Assembly: GCA_958403385.1 (NCBI GenBank)
Contig: CATXXC010000001.1
Span: 121,864-185,863 of the forward strand
Source of the DNA: an uncultured Collinsella sp.
Lineage (GTDB): Bacteria > Actinomycetota > Coriobacteriia > Coriobacteriales > Coriobacteriaceae
Direction: 5' to 3'
Length of the DNA: 64,000 nucleotides
A model generated the notes under the pieces. The model was not told the DNA's origin. It did not search any database and worked only from the letters and a program-made list of their open reading frames with translations. Each line of letters starts with the position of its first letter. The first letter of the stretch is position 1. Positions 1-8,688 of this stretch are shown one piece after another. Made by a program: the position numbers and the translations under genes.

Positions 1-873
1 ACCCTTCTCGAACACGCGCGGCAGGTCGGCCGCGCTCACGCCACAGCCGTTGTCGGCAACGGTAAGCTCGATGCGCTCGTTTGCCAGGCCCTCGTCCAGC
101 AACGCGCCCGAAAACGTGATCTTCGCACCATCCTCACGTGCGTATTTAATGCTGTTCTGAATGAGCTGGCCCAGAATAAACTCGAGCCACTTCTCGTCGG
201 TAAAAACCTCGAAGTCGAGGTTCTCGCACACCGGGGCCACATGCGCCGCAATGAGCTCGCGCGCGTTGGCTTTAATCGCGCCCGTCACCAAGGTCTTAAG
301 GTCCCAGCGGCGAATCAGGTAGTCGCGTTCCACGACTTCCGAGCGCGCGTAGTACAGCGCTTGATCGATATAGCGCTCCACGCGGGCAAGCTCGCGACCG
401 AGGTCATCTACGCGCGACAGATCATCTTCGCTGCCGTCCAGGTTTTCCAAAATCAGATGGGCTGCCGCCAGAGGCAGCTTGGCCTCGTGGACCCAGCTCT
501 CGATATAGTCGCGATAGTCATCGGTCTGGCGCCTGCCTTCGGCAACCTCGTCACAAGCGGCTTTGCCCACCCGGCGCAAGACCTCGTACTCGAGCTCGCC
601 CTCGGCATAGGTCGGGCATTGCACCATCTCCTGCACCCATGCGGGACTCTCGAGTTCCTCTGCCGCGCGCTCCAACTGACGCAGAAAACGGCGACGGCGA
701 GCGTACTCGATCACGATGCCGAGCATACCGAAAATAAAGGACACGCCAACCGCCACGACCACGATAGAAACGGGTGCGCCGGCGACCGTCAGCACAAAGC
801 AGCTCAGCAGCACGCCGCAGGTCCACACGGCGACGGGAAGCAGCGCATCTTTAAAGAACTTGCCAAACGACAT
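1..873 (-). CDS. Sensor histidine kinase, BceS-like, 3' part cut by window edge
   Basis: Membrane histidine kinase that phosphorylates the response regulator encoded 9 bases upstream. Translation from the ATG at 873 gives 291 codons: two membrane segments separated by only a few residues (about 10-55), no extracellular domain, then an H-box with the phospho-acceptor His in ESWVHEAKLPLA, an N-box (QNSIKYA) and the G1 box (DNGCGVS). The sequence runs off the left edge before the G2 box. A short two-helix sensor with this H-box is typical of intramembrane-sensing kinases (BceS/YxdK type), which usually work with an ABC exporter for antimicrobial peptides; no such exporter is visible here and may lie beyond the edge. 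AGGGG precedes the ATG. Family assignment is firm, ligand unknown. Confidence 0.88.
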   Translation of the reverse strand, partial: MSFGKFFKDALLPVAVWTCGVLLSCFVLTVAGAPVSIVVVAVGVSFIFGMLGIVIEYARRRRFLRQLERAAEELESPAWVQEMVQCPTYAEGELEYEVLRRVGKAACDEVAEGRRQTDDYRDYIESWVHEAKLPLAAAHLILENLDGSEDDLSRVDDLGRELARVERYIDQALYYARSEVVERDYLIRRWDLKTLVTGAIKANARELIAAHVAPVCENLDFEVFTDEKWLEFILGQLIQNSIKYAREDGAKITFSGALLDEGLANERIELTVADNGCGVSAADLPRVFEKG

Positions 874-882
874 AGCCGGCCC

Positions 883-1554
883 CTAGACCGAATAGCCTTG
901 GCCGCGGTGCGTCGTCAAATACCCCTTGATGCCGATTTTTTCGAGCGTGGTGCGCAGGCGGTTGATGTTGACGGTAAGCGTGTTGTCGTCCACGAAGGCG
1001 TCGGAGTCCCACAGGTCCTGCATGATGGCCGGACGCGAGACGATCTTGCCCGCGCGACCCAAGAGCAGCGAAAGGATACGCAGCTCGTTTTTGGTGAGCT
1101 CGGTACTGTCGCCGGTTGCCGTATTGGTGACCATGGAGCGGGCGAGGTCGAGCTCCAATCCCTTGTGGACGAGCGTGCTGCGCTCGCCTGCCGCCGCGGT
1201 GCGACGCAGCAAGGCATTGATGCGCGCCACGAGCACACGGGCGCTGTAGGGCTTGGGAACAAAGTCGTCCGCGCCGAGCGTCATGGCCATGACCTCGTCG
1301 ATCTCGGTCGTGCGCGACGTGAGGACGATGATGGGGACCTCGGATTCGCGGCGAACCTCGTGGCAGATATGCTGGCCGTCCTTGACGGGAAGCGTGAGGT
1401 CGAGCAGCACCAGGTCGGGCGCGGCGGCGAGAATATCGCGCGAGACATGCTCAAACGATTCGCAGGCCTCGACCTCAAAACCGGCACGCGCCAAAATGTC
1501 GGCGAGCTCGCGACGGATGGGCTCGTCGTCCTCAACGATATAGATCAGCGCCAT
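883..1554 (-). CDS. OmpR-family response regulator, partner of the BceS-like kinase
   Basis: DNA-binding response regulator of 223 residues. The receiver domain (about 1-115) has the acidic pocket (VEDDE), phospho-acceptor Asp52 in LLDLTLP and the conserved Lys in VPKPYS. The C-terminal winged helix (about 125-223) ends with TTHRGQGYSV, as in BceR/VirR-type regulators. An upstream in-frame ATG at 1677 exists, but the start at 1554 is preceded by GAGGGGAG at good spacing and begins directly with the receiver domain, so it is preferred. It is the first gene of a two-gene unit with the kinase. Likely controls a cell-envelope or peptide-resistance response; targets are not visible in the window. 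Confidence 0.92.
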   Translation of the reverse strand: MALIYIVEDDEPIRRELADILARAGFEVEACESFEHVSRDILAAAPDLVLLDLTLPVKDGQHICHEVRRESEVPIIVLTSRTTEIDEVMAMTLGADDFVPKPYSARVLVARINALLRRTAAAGERSTLVHKGLELDLARSMVTNTATGDSTELTKNELRILSLLLGRAGKIVSRPAIMQDLWDSDAFVDDNTLTVNINRLRTTLEKIGIKGYLTTHRGQGYSV

Positions 1555-1732
1555 GGATTCCGCTCCCCTCTTGGTTGTCTTGCCACCATTATGGCCGCGA
1601 AACTGCAGGTGTGCACCGCGCGCGGTACCAAGGTGACAGAACTGTTCGCGAGCGGGGGCGTTTTGTCCGCCTCGCACTCGCAGCGGTGGCGGGGACCAAC
1701 ATGATTCTTAATCCCCGTCCCAGAAAAATCAT

Positions 1733-2440
1733 TTAGCGGCGGGCACAGAGCTTTTCGTAGCCTTCGGCGAAGAAGGCGACCGTGGCGGCGTCGGCGTCGG
1801 CGGCGTCCGTCTCGGTTGCGGGGACCACGCCGTGCTCGTCGCTCACTAGGAACAGCGCGCCCTTAAGCTGCGCGGGAATATCTACGCGCGTGACCGGGAT
1901 GCCCTTGGTCTGGGCCAGCTGCTCGATGAGCGTCGCCGTGCCGCACAGGCACTCGTCCGCCGGCGCCACAAAGGCCAGCTCACCGTCGTTGACGGCAGCG
2001 AGCAGCTCGGGCGCCACGCCGGTCTCGTCGGCTTCGGAGCGAGCCTCGGCAGAACGGGCACGCAGCGCCTTGGCCGACGTGTCGGACAGCGGCTCGTACT
2101 CCCCCACCGTCATGGCGGCGTTGCCGTTAACGTCGATCACCAGCATGAGCACACCGTCGTGGGCGGTGTAATCGCCCTCGGCAAGTGACCACTCAACGTG
2201 CTGCTTGGCCCAACTGAGCATGTTATGGGTAAGCGGCTCGCCCTGCACCAGACGCTCGGACAGTGCGCGGATGTGACGGTTGAGCATGGGCACCTTTTTG
2301 TTGGACATACGCCAACGGCAGATGAGCGCGGGCTTGTCGAGCGTGAACTTCTCGACCGCCTCCTGATTGGCGCAAAAGTCCTCGTACGCACGCTGATCCT
2401 CGGCATTGCCAAACAGCTCGGCATCATCAATCTGGGGCAT
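1733..2440 (-). CDS. Conserved hypothetical protein
   Basis: A soluble, acidic protein of 235 residues that I do not recognise. It has no signal peptide, membrane segment or obvious catalytic motif. Residues near the C-terminus (KGALFLVSDEHGVVPA) faintly recall the end of class IV aminotransferases, but the PLP lysine context is not visible, so no function is claimed. The ATG at 2440 follows GAAAGG at 7 bases; another in-frame ATG at 2464 follows GAGGA at closer spacing and would add eight residues. It lies downstream of purH on the same strand but is separated from it by a strong terminator, so it probably has its own transcript. Confidence 0.7.
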   Translation of the reverse strand: MPQIDDAELFGNAEDQRAYEDFCANQEAVEKFTLDKPALICRWRMSNKKVPMLNRHIRALSERLVQGEPLTHNMLSWAKQHVEWSLAEGDYTAHDGVLMLVIDVNGNAAMTVGEYEPLSDTSAKALRARSAEARSEADETGVAPELLAAVNDGELAFVAPADECLCGTATLIEQLAQTKGIPVTRVDIPAQLKGALFLVSDEHGVVPATETDAADADAATVAFFAEGYEKLCARR

Positions 2441-2480
2441 GGTTGTACCTTTCGTGTTAGTCATTCCGTCCTCTTATACC

Positions 2481-2516
2481 AAAAAGACGGCCCTCCAAAC
2501 GGAGCAGCCGTCTTTT
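2481..2516 (-). terminator. Terminator of purH
   Basis: A perfect 10-bp stem (AAAAGACGGC / GCCGTCTTTT, arms 2482-2491 and 2507-2516) with a 15-base loop. On the minus strand it is followed by a T run, placing it just after the purH stop codon. The arms also give T residues on the plus strand. Confidence 0.88.
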
Positions 2517-2545
2517 GCAGAGATTATTTTGTCCCGGGGCGAAAC

Positions 2546-4153
2546 TTAGTGCCTAAAGTGGCGAGCGCCCGTAAACACCATAGCAATATTGTGCTCGTTG
2601 CAGGCCTGGATGCTCTCGTCGTCGCGCTTGGAGCCGCCGGGCTGAATGATGCAGGTCACGCCGTGCGCGGCAAGCACGTCGACGTTGTCGCGGAACGGGA
2701 AGAACGCGTCGCTTGCGCAGGCAAAGCCGCCCTTCTCCACGCCCTCGCGCTCGCAGAAGTCCTCGGCACGCTCGCAGGCCAACAGCGCAGAATCCACGCG
2801 GTTGGGCTGACCCGGGCCCATGCCAATGCCGGCCTTGCCCTTGGAGACCAGGATGGCGTTGGACTTAACGCCCTTGCAGACCTTCCAGGCAAACTCGAGC
2901 TCGGCCATCTCGGCGTCGGTGGGCTTGCGGTCGGTGGGGAACGTAAAGGTCGCGGGATCCTCGGTCACGTGGTCGACTTCCTGCACCAGCATGCCGCCGT
3001 CGATAGAGCGCAGCTCCACCTGGGCGCCGTGGTCCACGCCGCCGGTCGCCAACACGCGCAGGTTGGGGCGCTTGGCCATGCGCTCGAGCGCCTCGGCAGT
3101 GTAGCTCGGGGCGATGATGACCTCGACAAACTGCTTGTTCCGATCGGCGAAGTGCTCAACCAGCTCATAGGGAACCTCGCGGTTGCAGGCGATGATGCCG
3201 CCGAAAGCGCTCTTGGGATCGCAGGCGAAGGCGCGGTCGTAGGCAGCCGTAATATCCTCGGCAACGGCGGAACCGCAGGGGTTCTGGTGCTTGAGGATCA
3301 CGCAGGCGGGCTCGTCGAACTCGCGGACCAGGTTCCAAGCGGCGTCGGCATCCAGATAGTTGTTGTAGCTGAGCGGCTTGCCCTGGATCTGTTCGGAGCC
3401 CACGAGCGGGAACTGCGAGCTCGCGGTGTTCTCGCAGCCCTCGGCAAAGCGATAGACCGTGGCCTTCTGCTGCGGGTTCTCGCCATAGCGCAGGTCGTCG
3501 ACCTTCTCCAGCGAGATCTCGAGCTTGGCAGAGGTATCCGCCACGTCGCTTGCCTGGGCGGCGAGCCAACGGGAGATAGCCGTGTCGTAGGCGGCGGTGG
3601 TCTGGTAGACCTTCACCTGCAGGCGACGACGGGTGGAAAGCGTGGTGCAGCCACCGGTCTCGTGCATCTCGGCCAGGACGGCATCATAGTCGGCCGGGTC
3701 GGAAATGACGGTAACGCTCGCGGCGTTCTTAGCGGCAGAGCGCAGCATGGAGGGGCCACCGATGTCGATGTGCTCGATGGCATCCGCGAAGGTGACCTCG
3801 GGGTTGGCGACGGTCTTCTCGAACTCGTACAGGTTGACGACCACCAGGTCGATCAGCTTAATGCCGTGCTGAGCGGCCTCCTGCATGTGCTGCTCGGAAT
3901 CGCGACGGGCAAGCAGCGCGCCGTGAACCTTGGGATGCAGCGTCTTGACGCGGCCGTCCATCATCTCGGGATAGCCCGTGAACTCCTCGATGGGGGTTAC
4001 GGGAACGCCCGCGTCCTCGATGGCACGAGCCGTGCCGCCCGTAGAGATGATCTCGACGCCAAAGTCGTCAACCAGCGTCCGTGCGAAATCGACGACGCCC
4101 GTCTTATCGGTAACCGAGATCAACGCGCGTGCGATCTTCACATCAGATCCCAT
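2546..4153 (-). CDS. purH: Bifunctional AICAR transformylase / IMP cyclohydrolase PurH
   Basis: Catalyses the last two steps of IMP synthesis: formylation of AICAR with 10-formyl-THF, then ring closure. The 535-residue length fits the family. The N-terminal IMP cyclohydrolase (MGS-like) domain starts with ARALISVTDKTG and includes STGGTARAIEDAG and the GYPEMMDGRVKTLHPKVHG motif. The transformylase domain carries LRYGENPQQKA, the catalytic KHQNPCGSA motif and the late GIGMGPGQPNRVDSA segment. It is monocistronic here, ended by the hairpin at 2481-2516. The remaining purine genes are not in the window. I saw no clear purine riboswitch in the 276 bases upstream. Confidence 0.98.
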   Translation of the reverse strand: MGSDVKIARALISVTDKTGVVDFARTLVDDFGVEIISTGGTARAIEDAGVPVTPIEEFTGYPEMMDGRVKTLHPKVHGALLARRDSEQHMQEAAQHGIKLIDLVVVNLYEFEKTVANPEVTFADAIEHIDIGGPSMLRSAAKNAASVTVISDPADYDAVLAEMHETGGCTTLSTRRRLQVKVYQTTAAYDTAISRWLAAQASDVADTSAKLEISLEKVDDLRYGENPQQKATVYRFAEGCENTASSQFPLVGSEQIQGKPLSYNNYLDADAAWNLVREFDEPACVILKHQNPCGSAVAEDITAAYDRAFACDPKSAFGGIIACNREVPYELVEHFADRNKQFVEVIIAPSYTAEALERMAKRPNLRVLATGGVDHGAQVELRSIDGGMLVQEVDHVTEDPATFTFPTDRKPTDAEMAELEFAWKVCKGVKSNAILVSKGKAGIGMGPGQPNRVDSALLACERAEDFCEREGVEKGGFACASDAFFPFRDNVDVLAAHGVTCIIQPGGSKRDDESIQACNEHNIAMVFTGARHFRH

Positions 4154-4429
4154 GCAGTCCTCCTGTCTGGTACGCCGCCGTGCTCTGTGAGTCGGTGATA
4201 CGTCGATCTGCAGCGCTCGCGCAGCGGCATTGAAAATACTGATTCAATGTAGCGCATCGAGCGCGACGATGCACCCCGCAACGCACGGCTGTGCAGAAAA
4301 AGCTTCGAGCGGGGGTTGCAGGAGCGCCACTGGGCACGGTGAGTTCATGGAACACAGGGGCACCATAATTAGATGCCAATGGCGTGGTAGAACTGTGCTC
4401 GATATGCATCCGCAATAGAAAGAGGCACC

Positions 4430-5071
4430 ATGGTCTCGCGGGTTCTCTACCGACCGTTTGATACCGAAGATTTCGACGCCATCGCGCTGATCCTGCAGCA
4501 GCTTTGGCACAACAACTCGGATAACGATGAGTACAACCGCCTCGAGGCCGCGTGCGACCTTGCCTACTGCCTTTCGTCCTCGACGTTTTCGCAGGTTGCG
4601 GTGATTGACGGCGAGGCGCGCGGCATTGCGCTTGCACGCGCAGGACAAAGCTCCGGCGCCACCGTCAAGGAACATTGGATGGATACCGAGCGTGCACTGC
4701 TTTCGCAGATGCGCGAACTGGAACCCGAGTCGTGCGCCGAGTATCTCTCGTTTGTGCGCACAACCATCCGAACCAACAACCGCCTGCTCGAGAGCAGCCC
4801 GTTGCCACACGACAACGAGGTCACGCTGCTCGCCGTGGATCGCGATGTCCACGGCCTGGGCGTTGGCACGGTGCTGCTCGACGCCGCTATCTCGCATCTG
4901 TCCTCGTGCGGGGCGACCAGCGCACACCTGTACACCGACTCCAACTGCTCGTGGAAGTTCTACGAACTGCACGGCTTTAAGCGCACGGCCACGCACCGCG
5001 CCAACCGCGAAGAGCGCCGTCACGACATGCCGCGCGAAAGCTTCCTCTACGAACTCGACCTAACAGCCTAG
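4430..5071 (+). CDS. GNAT family N-acetyltransferase
   Basis: A 213-residue GNAT-fold acetyltransferase; substrate unknown. The acetyl-CoA binding motif A is clear as LLAVDRDVHGLGVGTVLLDAAISHL, with the Q/RxxGxG/A-type loop written as HGLGVG, followed by a typical motif B region (LYTDSNCSWKFYELHGFKRTATH). The N-terminal 110 residues are longer than in minimal GNATs and contain FDTEDFDAIALILQQLW, as in amino-group acetyltransferases of gut Firmicutes and Coriobacteriia. The start is supported by AGAAAGAGG about 8 bases upstream. It is divergent from purH and stands alone. Confidence 0.9.
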   Translation: MVSRVLYRPFDTEDFDAIALILQQLWHNNSDNDEYNRLEAACDLAYCLSSSTFSQVAVIDGEARGIALARAGQSSGATVKEHWMDTERALLSQMRELEPESCAEYLSFVRTTIRTNNRLLESSPLPHDNEVTLLAVDRDVHGLGVGTVLLDAAISHLSSCGATSAHLYTDSNCSWKFYELHGFKRTATHRANREERRHDMPRESFLYELDLTA

Positions 5072-5111
5072 GCCCAGCAGCCATACCTAGTCATTTAGGA
5101 ACGTCCCCAGT

Positions 5112-5133
5112 GACTAGTCGTTGGGGACAGTCT
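5112..5133. repeat. Short dispersed repeat (AGACTGTCCC family), copy 1
   Basis: On the minus strand this reads AGACTGTCCCCAACGACTAG and continues with T. The same 21-mer with one change occurs at 21684-21704. The surrounding GTCCCCAGTGACTAGTCGTTGGGGAC is partly palindromic. The pattern resembles a REP-like intergenic repeat; no transposase is in the window. Confidence 0.6.
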
Positions 5134-5148
5134 TCGTAGGTAGCGCAT

Positions 5149-5195
5149 AAAAAGGGATGGGCTTTCCCCGACGGCTGTCGAGAAAAGCCCATCCC
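5149..5195 (-). terminator. Terminator of the DUF2207 gene
   Basis: Perfect 12-bp inverted repeat GGGATGGGCTTT / AAAGCCCATCCC (5154-5165 and 5184-5195), followed on the minus strand by TTTTTA. It lies just after the DUF2207 stop codon. Confidence 0.88.
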
Positions 5196-5209
5196 ATAGC
5201 TTACGACCG

Positions 5210-7153
5210 TTAGAACGTTCCGCCGCCGCCTCCGCCGACGCCGCCTCCGCCGCCCCCCCACAACCCGCCACCGCCGCCGCCGCTCGAGCCATCGCAACTC
5301 GACGCCAGCTCACGGATGGTCTCGTGATACACGTCATCGAATGAATCGAGCGGGGACTCGGTACCGTAATGATGGTAGTACCACCAGTAGCAGGGATAAT
5401 TGTCATAGAAGCCGTCGGCCTCGCGCACCTCGGGCGGCACGGCCTCGGCAAGCTGACGCAGCACTTCCTTGGAAACGCCCAGCGCCACGCCCATCACCAG
5501 CAGCTTGTTCCACAGCACCAGATCGCCGGGGACGGCTTCCTTTAGACGAGTGAAGTCCTCGAGCCAATGCTTAAGTGCCTTGCAGCGAGCCGCCACCTCG
5601 GCGCCCTCCGGCGTAAAGCGGCGGAACGTAAGGCCCACGCCGATACCCACCAGCACAATCGGCACCGAGATAACCGCGGCGGTAATGTTCGCCTGTGCGC
5701 CATCGGTAAAGAAGATGGATCCCACGGGAACAAAGGCAATCAGGATACCAAGAACCAGGCAAAACACCATTGCAACAATGCCGTCCGAGGCAACGTACTC
5801 GCTATCGGCCAGCTTGCCCTTAACGGTGTTCTGATAGTCCTCGAGCTTATCACCCACGGGTGTAGCGTGCTGCTTGACGTAGTGCTGCAGCTCGTCGAAC
5901 GTGCGCGAACGGTCACCGTTCTCGTCAGGCTTAGCACCGGCAAAGAAGACCTTGAGCACCATGTGGTCAATGCCCTTGGCCGACTTCCAGCCCGCATCAC
6001 TCACCGTCACGCGATACGTCTGCTCTTCTTTTTCACGCCCCAACAGACCCTTCTTGGCCTTGGTCACGGTCGCCTGCTCCAGCTTGATCACACGGTCGTC
6101 AGTGAGCTTCATGAGCGTGGCGATATATGCCTGATCGGGCACCTCGTTCCAGCTCATGAGGGCCGAAAGCACGGCGGGGTGGTCGGCCGAAGGCACATCG
6201 CGGAAATATTCGTCCTGGAAAAGCGGCTTGGGCTTGCGCTTGCACAGCTTGAGCATAACGATTGTGCCGGTAAAGGCCACCGCCGCAACAACACTTAGCA
6301 CGGCAAGTGCATTGGCAATCATGCGAGCGTGAGCGCGGCGGGCGTTAGCTTCGTCGGCCCATTCCTTCTCTTCGCTCAGGATCGTTGACATGCGCTCTTC
6401 GCCCGAGGCGGCAAGCTGCGGCACCCAGTCGCTGGGGAAGGCGATGCGTGCCTCGGCGAATTCGCCCTGATGCACGCAGGGAATGGTATAGGTGACCATG
6501 GGCTCGCCCTCATCGAGCGACACGTCGCCCGTCAGCGGACCGTGGCCCCATGCGCGGAAGTTATCGCCCTTGACGGCCGCCGTCCCGGCAGCGGCATTTG
6601 CGAAGCGCACTTCCATCTCGACGTCATCGGAATCCGCAGACCAGCCGTCGCCCACAAACTTCCAGTAGAGCTCGGCGGTATCGGCCCAGTTCATAACCGC
6701 ACCGGTCATGGTGTAGCTCACGTAGTAGATTGCGCTGTCGCCGCTCTCGTGAGGGCTGAACACCTTAATCCTTACGCCGTCACCGGTCTGCTCGACCGTG
6801 TAGACGCCAGAGTCGCCCTTGTTCGCGCTATCGACTTTGTTAAACGCGGTGTCCTCTTCCTCGACACTCAGCACGTCGACGCCCGCCGTGCCGCCCTGCT
6901 GGTTGGAGCCCGTATTGATCTCCCAAAACACGCCGTTGATGTCGTCGTCGAAATCAAACTGGCGTCCCTCGACAACACTCAGCGAGCCATCGGCCTCGAC
7001 CGTGGCACCGATATAGGTTTGGGTCATGGAGTAGCCGTCGGCGTGCGCGGCGACAGGCAGCAGCAACAACGCAAGCGCGACGAGCGCGCAGACGGAAGCA
7101 AATCGCGCGAATAGGCGGCGCTGCCGACAGGTCTTGGCAACGGGGGCGTTCAT
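5210..7153 (-). CDS. DUF2207 domain-containing membrane protein
   Basis: Predicted membrane protein of 647 residues from the chosen start; family function unknown. It begins with a signal peptide (about 10-40, ending AAHADG), followed by the extracellular DUF2207 domain (YSMTQTYIGATVEADGSLSVVEGRQFDFDD onward), one membrane helix near residue 275, a cytoplasmic part and two further helices near 475-530. The tail is almost pure glycine (stretches of GGGGGG interrupted by LW and V), which is characteristic of this family. Start at 7153 is supported by AAAGGATG; an in-frame ATG at 7213 would put 20 polar residues ahead of the signal peptide. Single-gene unit closed by a terminator. Confidence 0.88.
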   Translation of the reverse strand: MNAPVAKTCRQRRLFARFASVCALVALALLLLPVAAHADGYSMTQTYIGATVEADGSLSVVEGRQFDFDDDINGVFWEINTGSNQQGGTAGVDVLSVEEEDTAFNKVDSANKGDSGVYTVEQTGDGVRIKVFSPHESGDSAIYYVSYTMTGAVMNWADTAELYWKFVGDGWSADSDDVEMEVRFANAAAGTAAVKGDNFRAWGHGPLTGDVSLDEGEPMVTYTIPCVHQGEFAEARIAFPSDWVPQLAASGEERMSTILSEEKEWADEANARRAHARMIANALAVLSVVAAVAFTGTIVMLKLCKRKPKPLFQDEYFRDVPSADHPAVLSALMSWNEVPDQAYIATLMKLTDDRVIKLEQATVTKAKKGLLGREKEEQTYRVTVSDAGWKSAKGIDHMVLKVFFAGAKPDENGDRSRTFDELQHYVKQHATPVGDKLEDYQNTVKGKLADSEYVASDGIVAMVFCLVLGILIAFVPVGSIFFTDGAQANITAAVISVPIVLVGIGVGLTFRRFTPEGAEVAARCKALKHWLEDFTRLKEAVPGDLVLWNKLLVMGVALGVSKEVLRQLAEAVPPEVREADGFYDNYPCYWWYYHHYGTESPLDSFDDVYHETIRELASSCDGSSGGGGGGLWGGGGGGVGGGGGGTF

Positions 7154-7490
7154 AGGCACATCCTTTGTCTGTGATACCAACAGCGCCATTGTCCCACGTT
7201 TACGGGCACACATGACGAATATCTAGGCGACCGGAGCGCCAAATGGGACAAAAGTCCCACCCGAGCCTGGCACTTAGGGACGTTCCTTATCTGCCGGCAG
7301 TTTGGGACACTCCTTGGCATGGCCTGCACCAACGATAGATACCACTTCACAGCTCCGTCACAGGTGTAGCGGCTTTGTGTGGGCGCGGCATGCGCTGATT
7401 GAGCCGCCAGCCGAGGGGCATAAAGCAGTTGAGCGAAAACGGTTTGCCCCTTTGCCGTTCGCTCGAGGATCATGTCCCCCTTTTCCGCGG

Positions 7491-7524
7491 AAACCCCGGC
7501 AGTTGCGAAGAGCTGCCGGGGTTT
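7491..7524 (+). terminator. Orphan terminator-like hairpin upstream of gluQ
   Basis: Perfect 12-bp stem AAACCCCGGCAG / CTGCCGGGGTTT (7491-7502 and 7513-7524) with a 10-base loop. No protein gene ends immediately before it on either strand. The rest of the 509-base gap 7154-7662 shows no convincing ORF, so this hairpin may end a small RNA (see findings). Confidence 0.6.
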
Positions 7525-7649
7525 CTGTCGTTTGTGAGGCTGAGTCAGTGCGCGGCAATCGAGACGTTGAGCCGCAAACCCGCCGTGCGCAATGCGCAGC
7601 GCCGCCAACTTGCGAGCCACGGCAACGCCTTCCCTACCGTGTCCCGCGC

Positions 7650-7665
7650 TATACTCGTCCGCATG
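7650..7665 (+). promoter_or_regulatory. Leaderless-type promoter of gluQ
   Basis: TATACT at 7650-7655 sits 7 bases before the ATG at 7663. No ribosome binding site lies between them. Transcription would start at or next to the A of the start codon, giving a leaderless mRNA. Confidence 0.6.
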
Positions 7666-8673
7666 GATATCAACGCACGCAACATAGCAGCGCCCGCCGC
7701 GGACGCGCCAACGACGCTGCCCGCCTCCGCTCCTGCGCCTGTCGTGGGCCGCTTTGCCCCGTCGCCCTCGGGCCGCATGCACCTGGGCAACGTGTTCAGC
7801 TGCCTGTGCGCGTGGCTTTCGGCCCGCAGCCAGGGCGGCAGCATCGTGTTGCGCATCGAGGACCTGGACGATCGCTGCAAGCGCCCGGAACTTGCCGCTC
7901 AATTGATTGACGACCTGGCCTGGCTGGGACTCGAGTGGGACGAAGGCCCCTACTACCAGCACGATCGCCTGGATCTGTACGAGGACGCCCTGCACCAGCT
8001 GCAGGGTGCCGGCCTCACCTACCCCTGTTTTTGCACGCGCGCCGAACTCCACGCCGCAAGCGCGCCGCACGCCAGCGACGGCACGCCCATCTACCGTGGC
8101 GCCTGCCGAGGGCTTTCGGCCGAAGAGGTCACCCGCCGCAGTGCCCTGCGCGCCCCGGCCACGCGCCTGCGCGTGCCCGCCGTCGACGACCTCGCGGACG
8201 ACGTGATCGAATTCGTGGACCGCACGTACGGCGCCCAATGCGAGGCGCTCGCCACCGAGTGCGGCGACTTTTTGGTACGCCGCAGCGACGGCGTGTTTGC
8301 CTACCAGCTGGCCGTGGTGGTCGATGACGCCGCCATGGGTATTACCGAGATCGTACGCGGATGCGACCTGCTTGGCTCCACGCCGCGCCAGATCTACCTG
8401 CAGCATCTGCTGGGACTGCCCACGCCGCGCTACGCGCACATTCCGCTGCTCATGTCACCGGACGGCCGCCGCCTTTCCAAACGCGATCGCGATCTGGACC
8501 TGGGCGAGCTCCGCGCCCGCTTTGGCACGCCCGAGGCACTGCTGGGATGGCTCGCCGGGCAAACAGGCATCGCGCCGGGCACCACACCGCGCTCTGCCGA
8601 GCAGCTGGCCGAGCACTTTAGCTGGGACGTCATCCGCGCGCATCGGGAAAACATCACTGTAACGGTCCAGTAG
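7663..8673 (+). CDS. gluQ: Glutamyl-Q tRNA(Asp) synthetase
   Basis: Truncated glutamyl-tRNA synthetase paralogue of 336 residues that attaches glutamate to queuosine at position 34 of tRNA(Asp). The Rossmann fold has the HIGH-like motif (FAPSPSGRMHLGN), the LRIEDLDDR segment, a zinc-binding region with the Cys pair of CFCTR and a later Cys in YRGACRGL, and the KMSKS equivalent LSKRDRDLD. The anticodon-binding domain of GluRS is missing, as expected for this family. The reading frame is open further upstream, but the ATG at 7663 sits right behind a TATACT box and is followed by an Ala/Pro-rich lead before the catalytic core. Possibly leaderless. Confidence 0.92.
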   Translation: MDINARNIAAPAADAPTTLPASAPAPVVGRFAPSPSGRMHLGNVFSCLCAWLSARSQGGSIVLRIEDLDDRCKRPELAAQLIDDLAWLGLEWDEGPYYQHDRLDLYEDALHQLQGAGLTYPCFCTRAELHAASAPHASDGTPIYRGACRGLSAEEVTRRSALRAPATRLRVPAVDDLADDVIEFVDRTYGAQCEALATECGDFLVRRSDGVFAYQLAVVVDDAAMGITEIVRGCDLLGSTPRQIYLQHLLGLPTPRYAHIPLLMSPDGRRLSKRDRDLDLGELRARFGTPEALLGWLAGQTGIAPGTTPRSAEQLAEHFSWDVIRAHRENITVTVQ

Positions 8674-8688
8674 TCAGCCACCCCGCCC

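Noticed and set aside
241..1704. Long plus-strand ORF (487 codons)
   Set aside because: It is antisense to the two-component genes, has no family pattern and reflects the GC-rich codon structure of the real genes.
2198..4198. Long plus-strand ORF (666 codons) over purH
   Set aside because: Purely antisense to purH; composition rich in Leu, Gly, Val and His is typical of a shadow frame.
4154..4429. Purine riboswitch upstream of purH
   Set aside because: No conserved core or paired loops of a purine or ZTP riboswitch could be seen.
4143..4637. Minus-strand ORF upstream of purH
   Set aside because: Overlaps the purH start and the GNAT gene in a non-coding-like frame without binding site.
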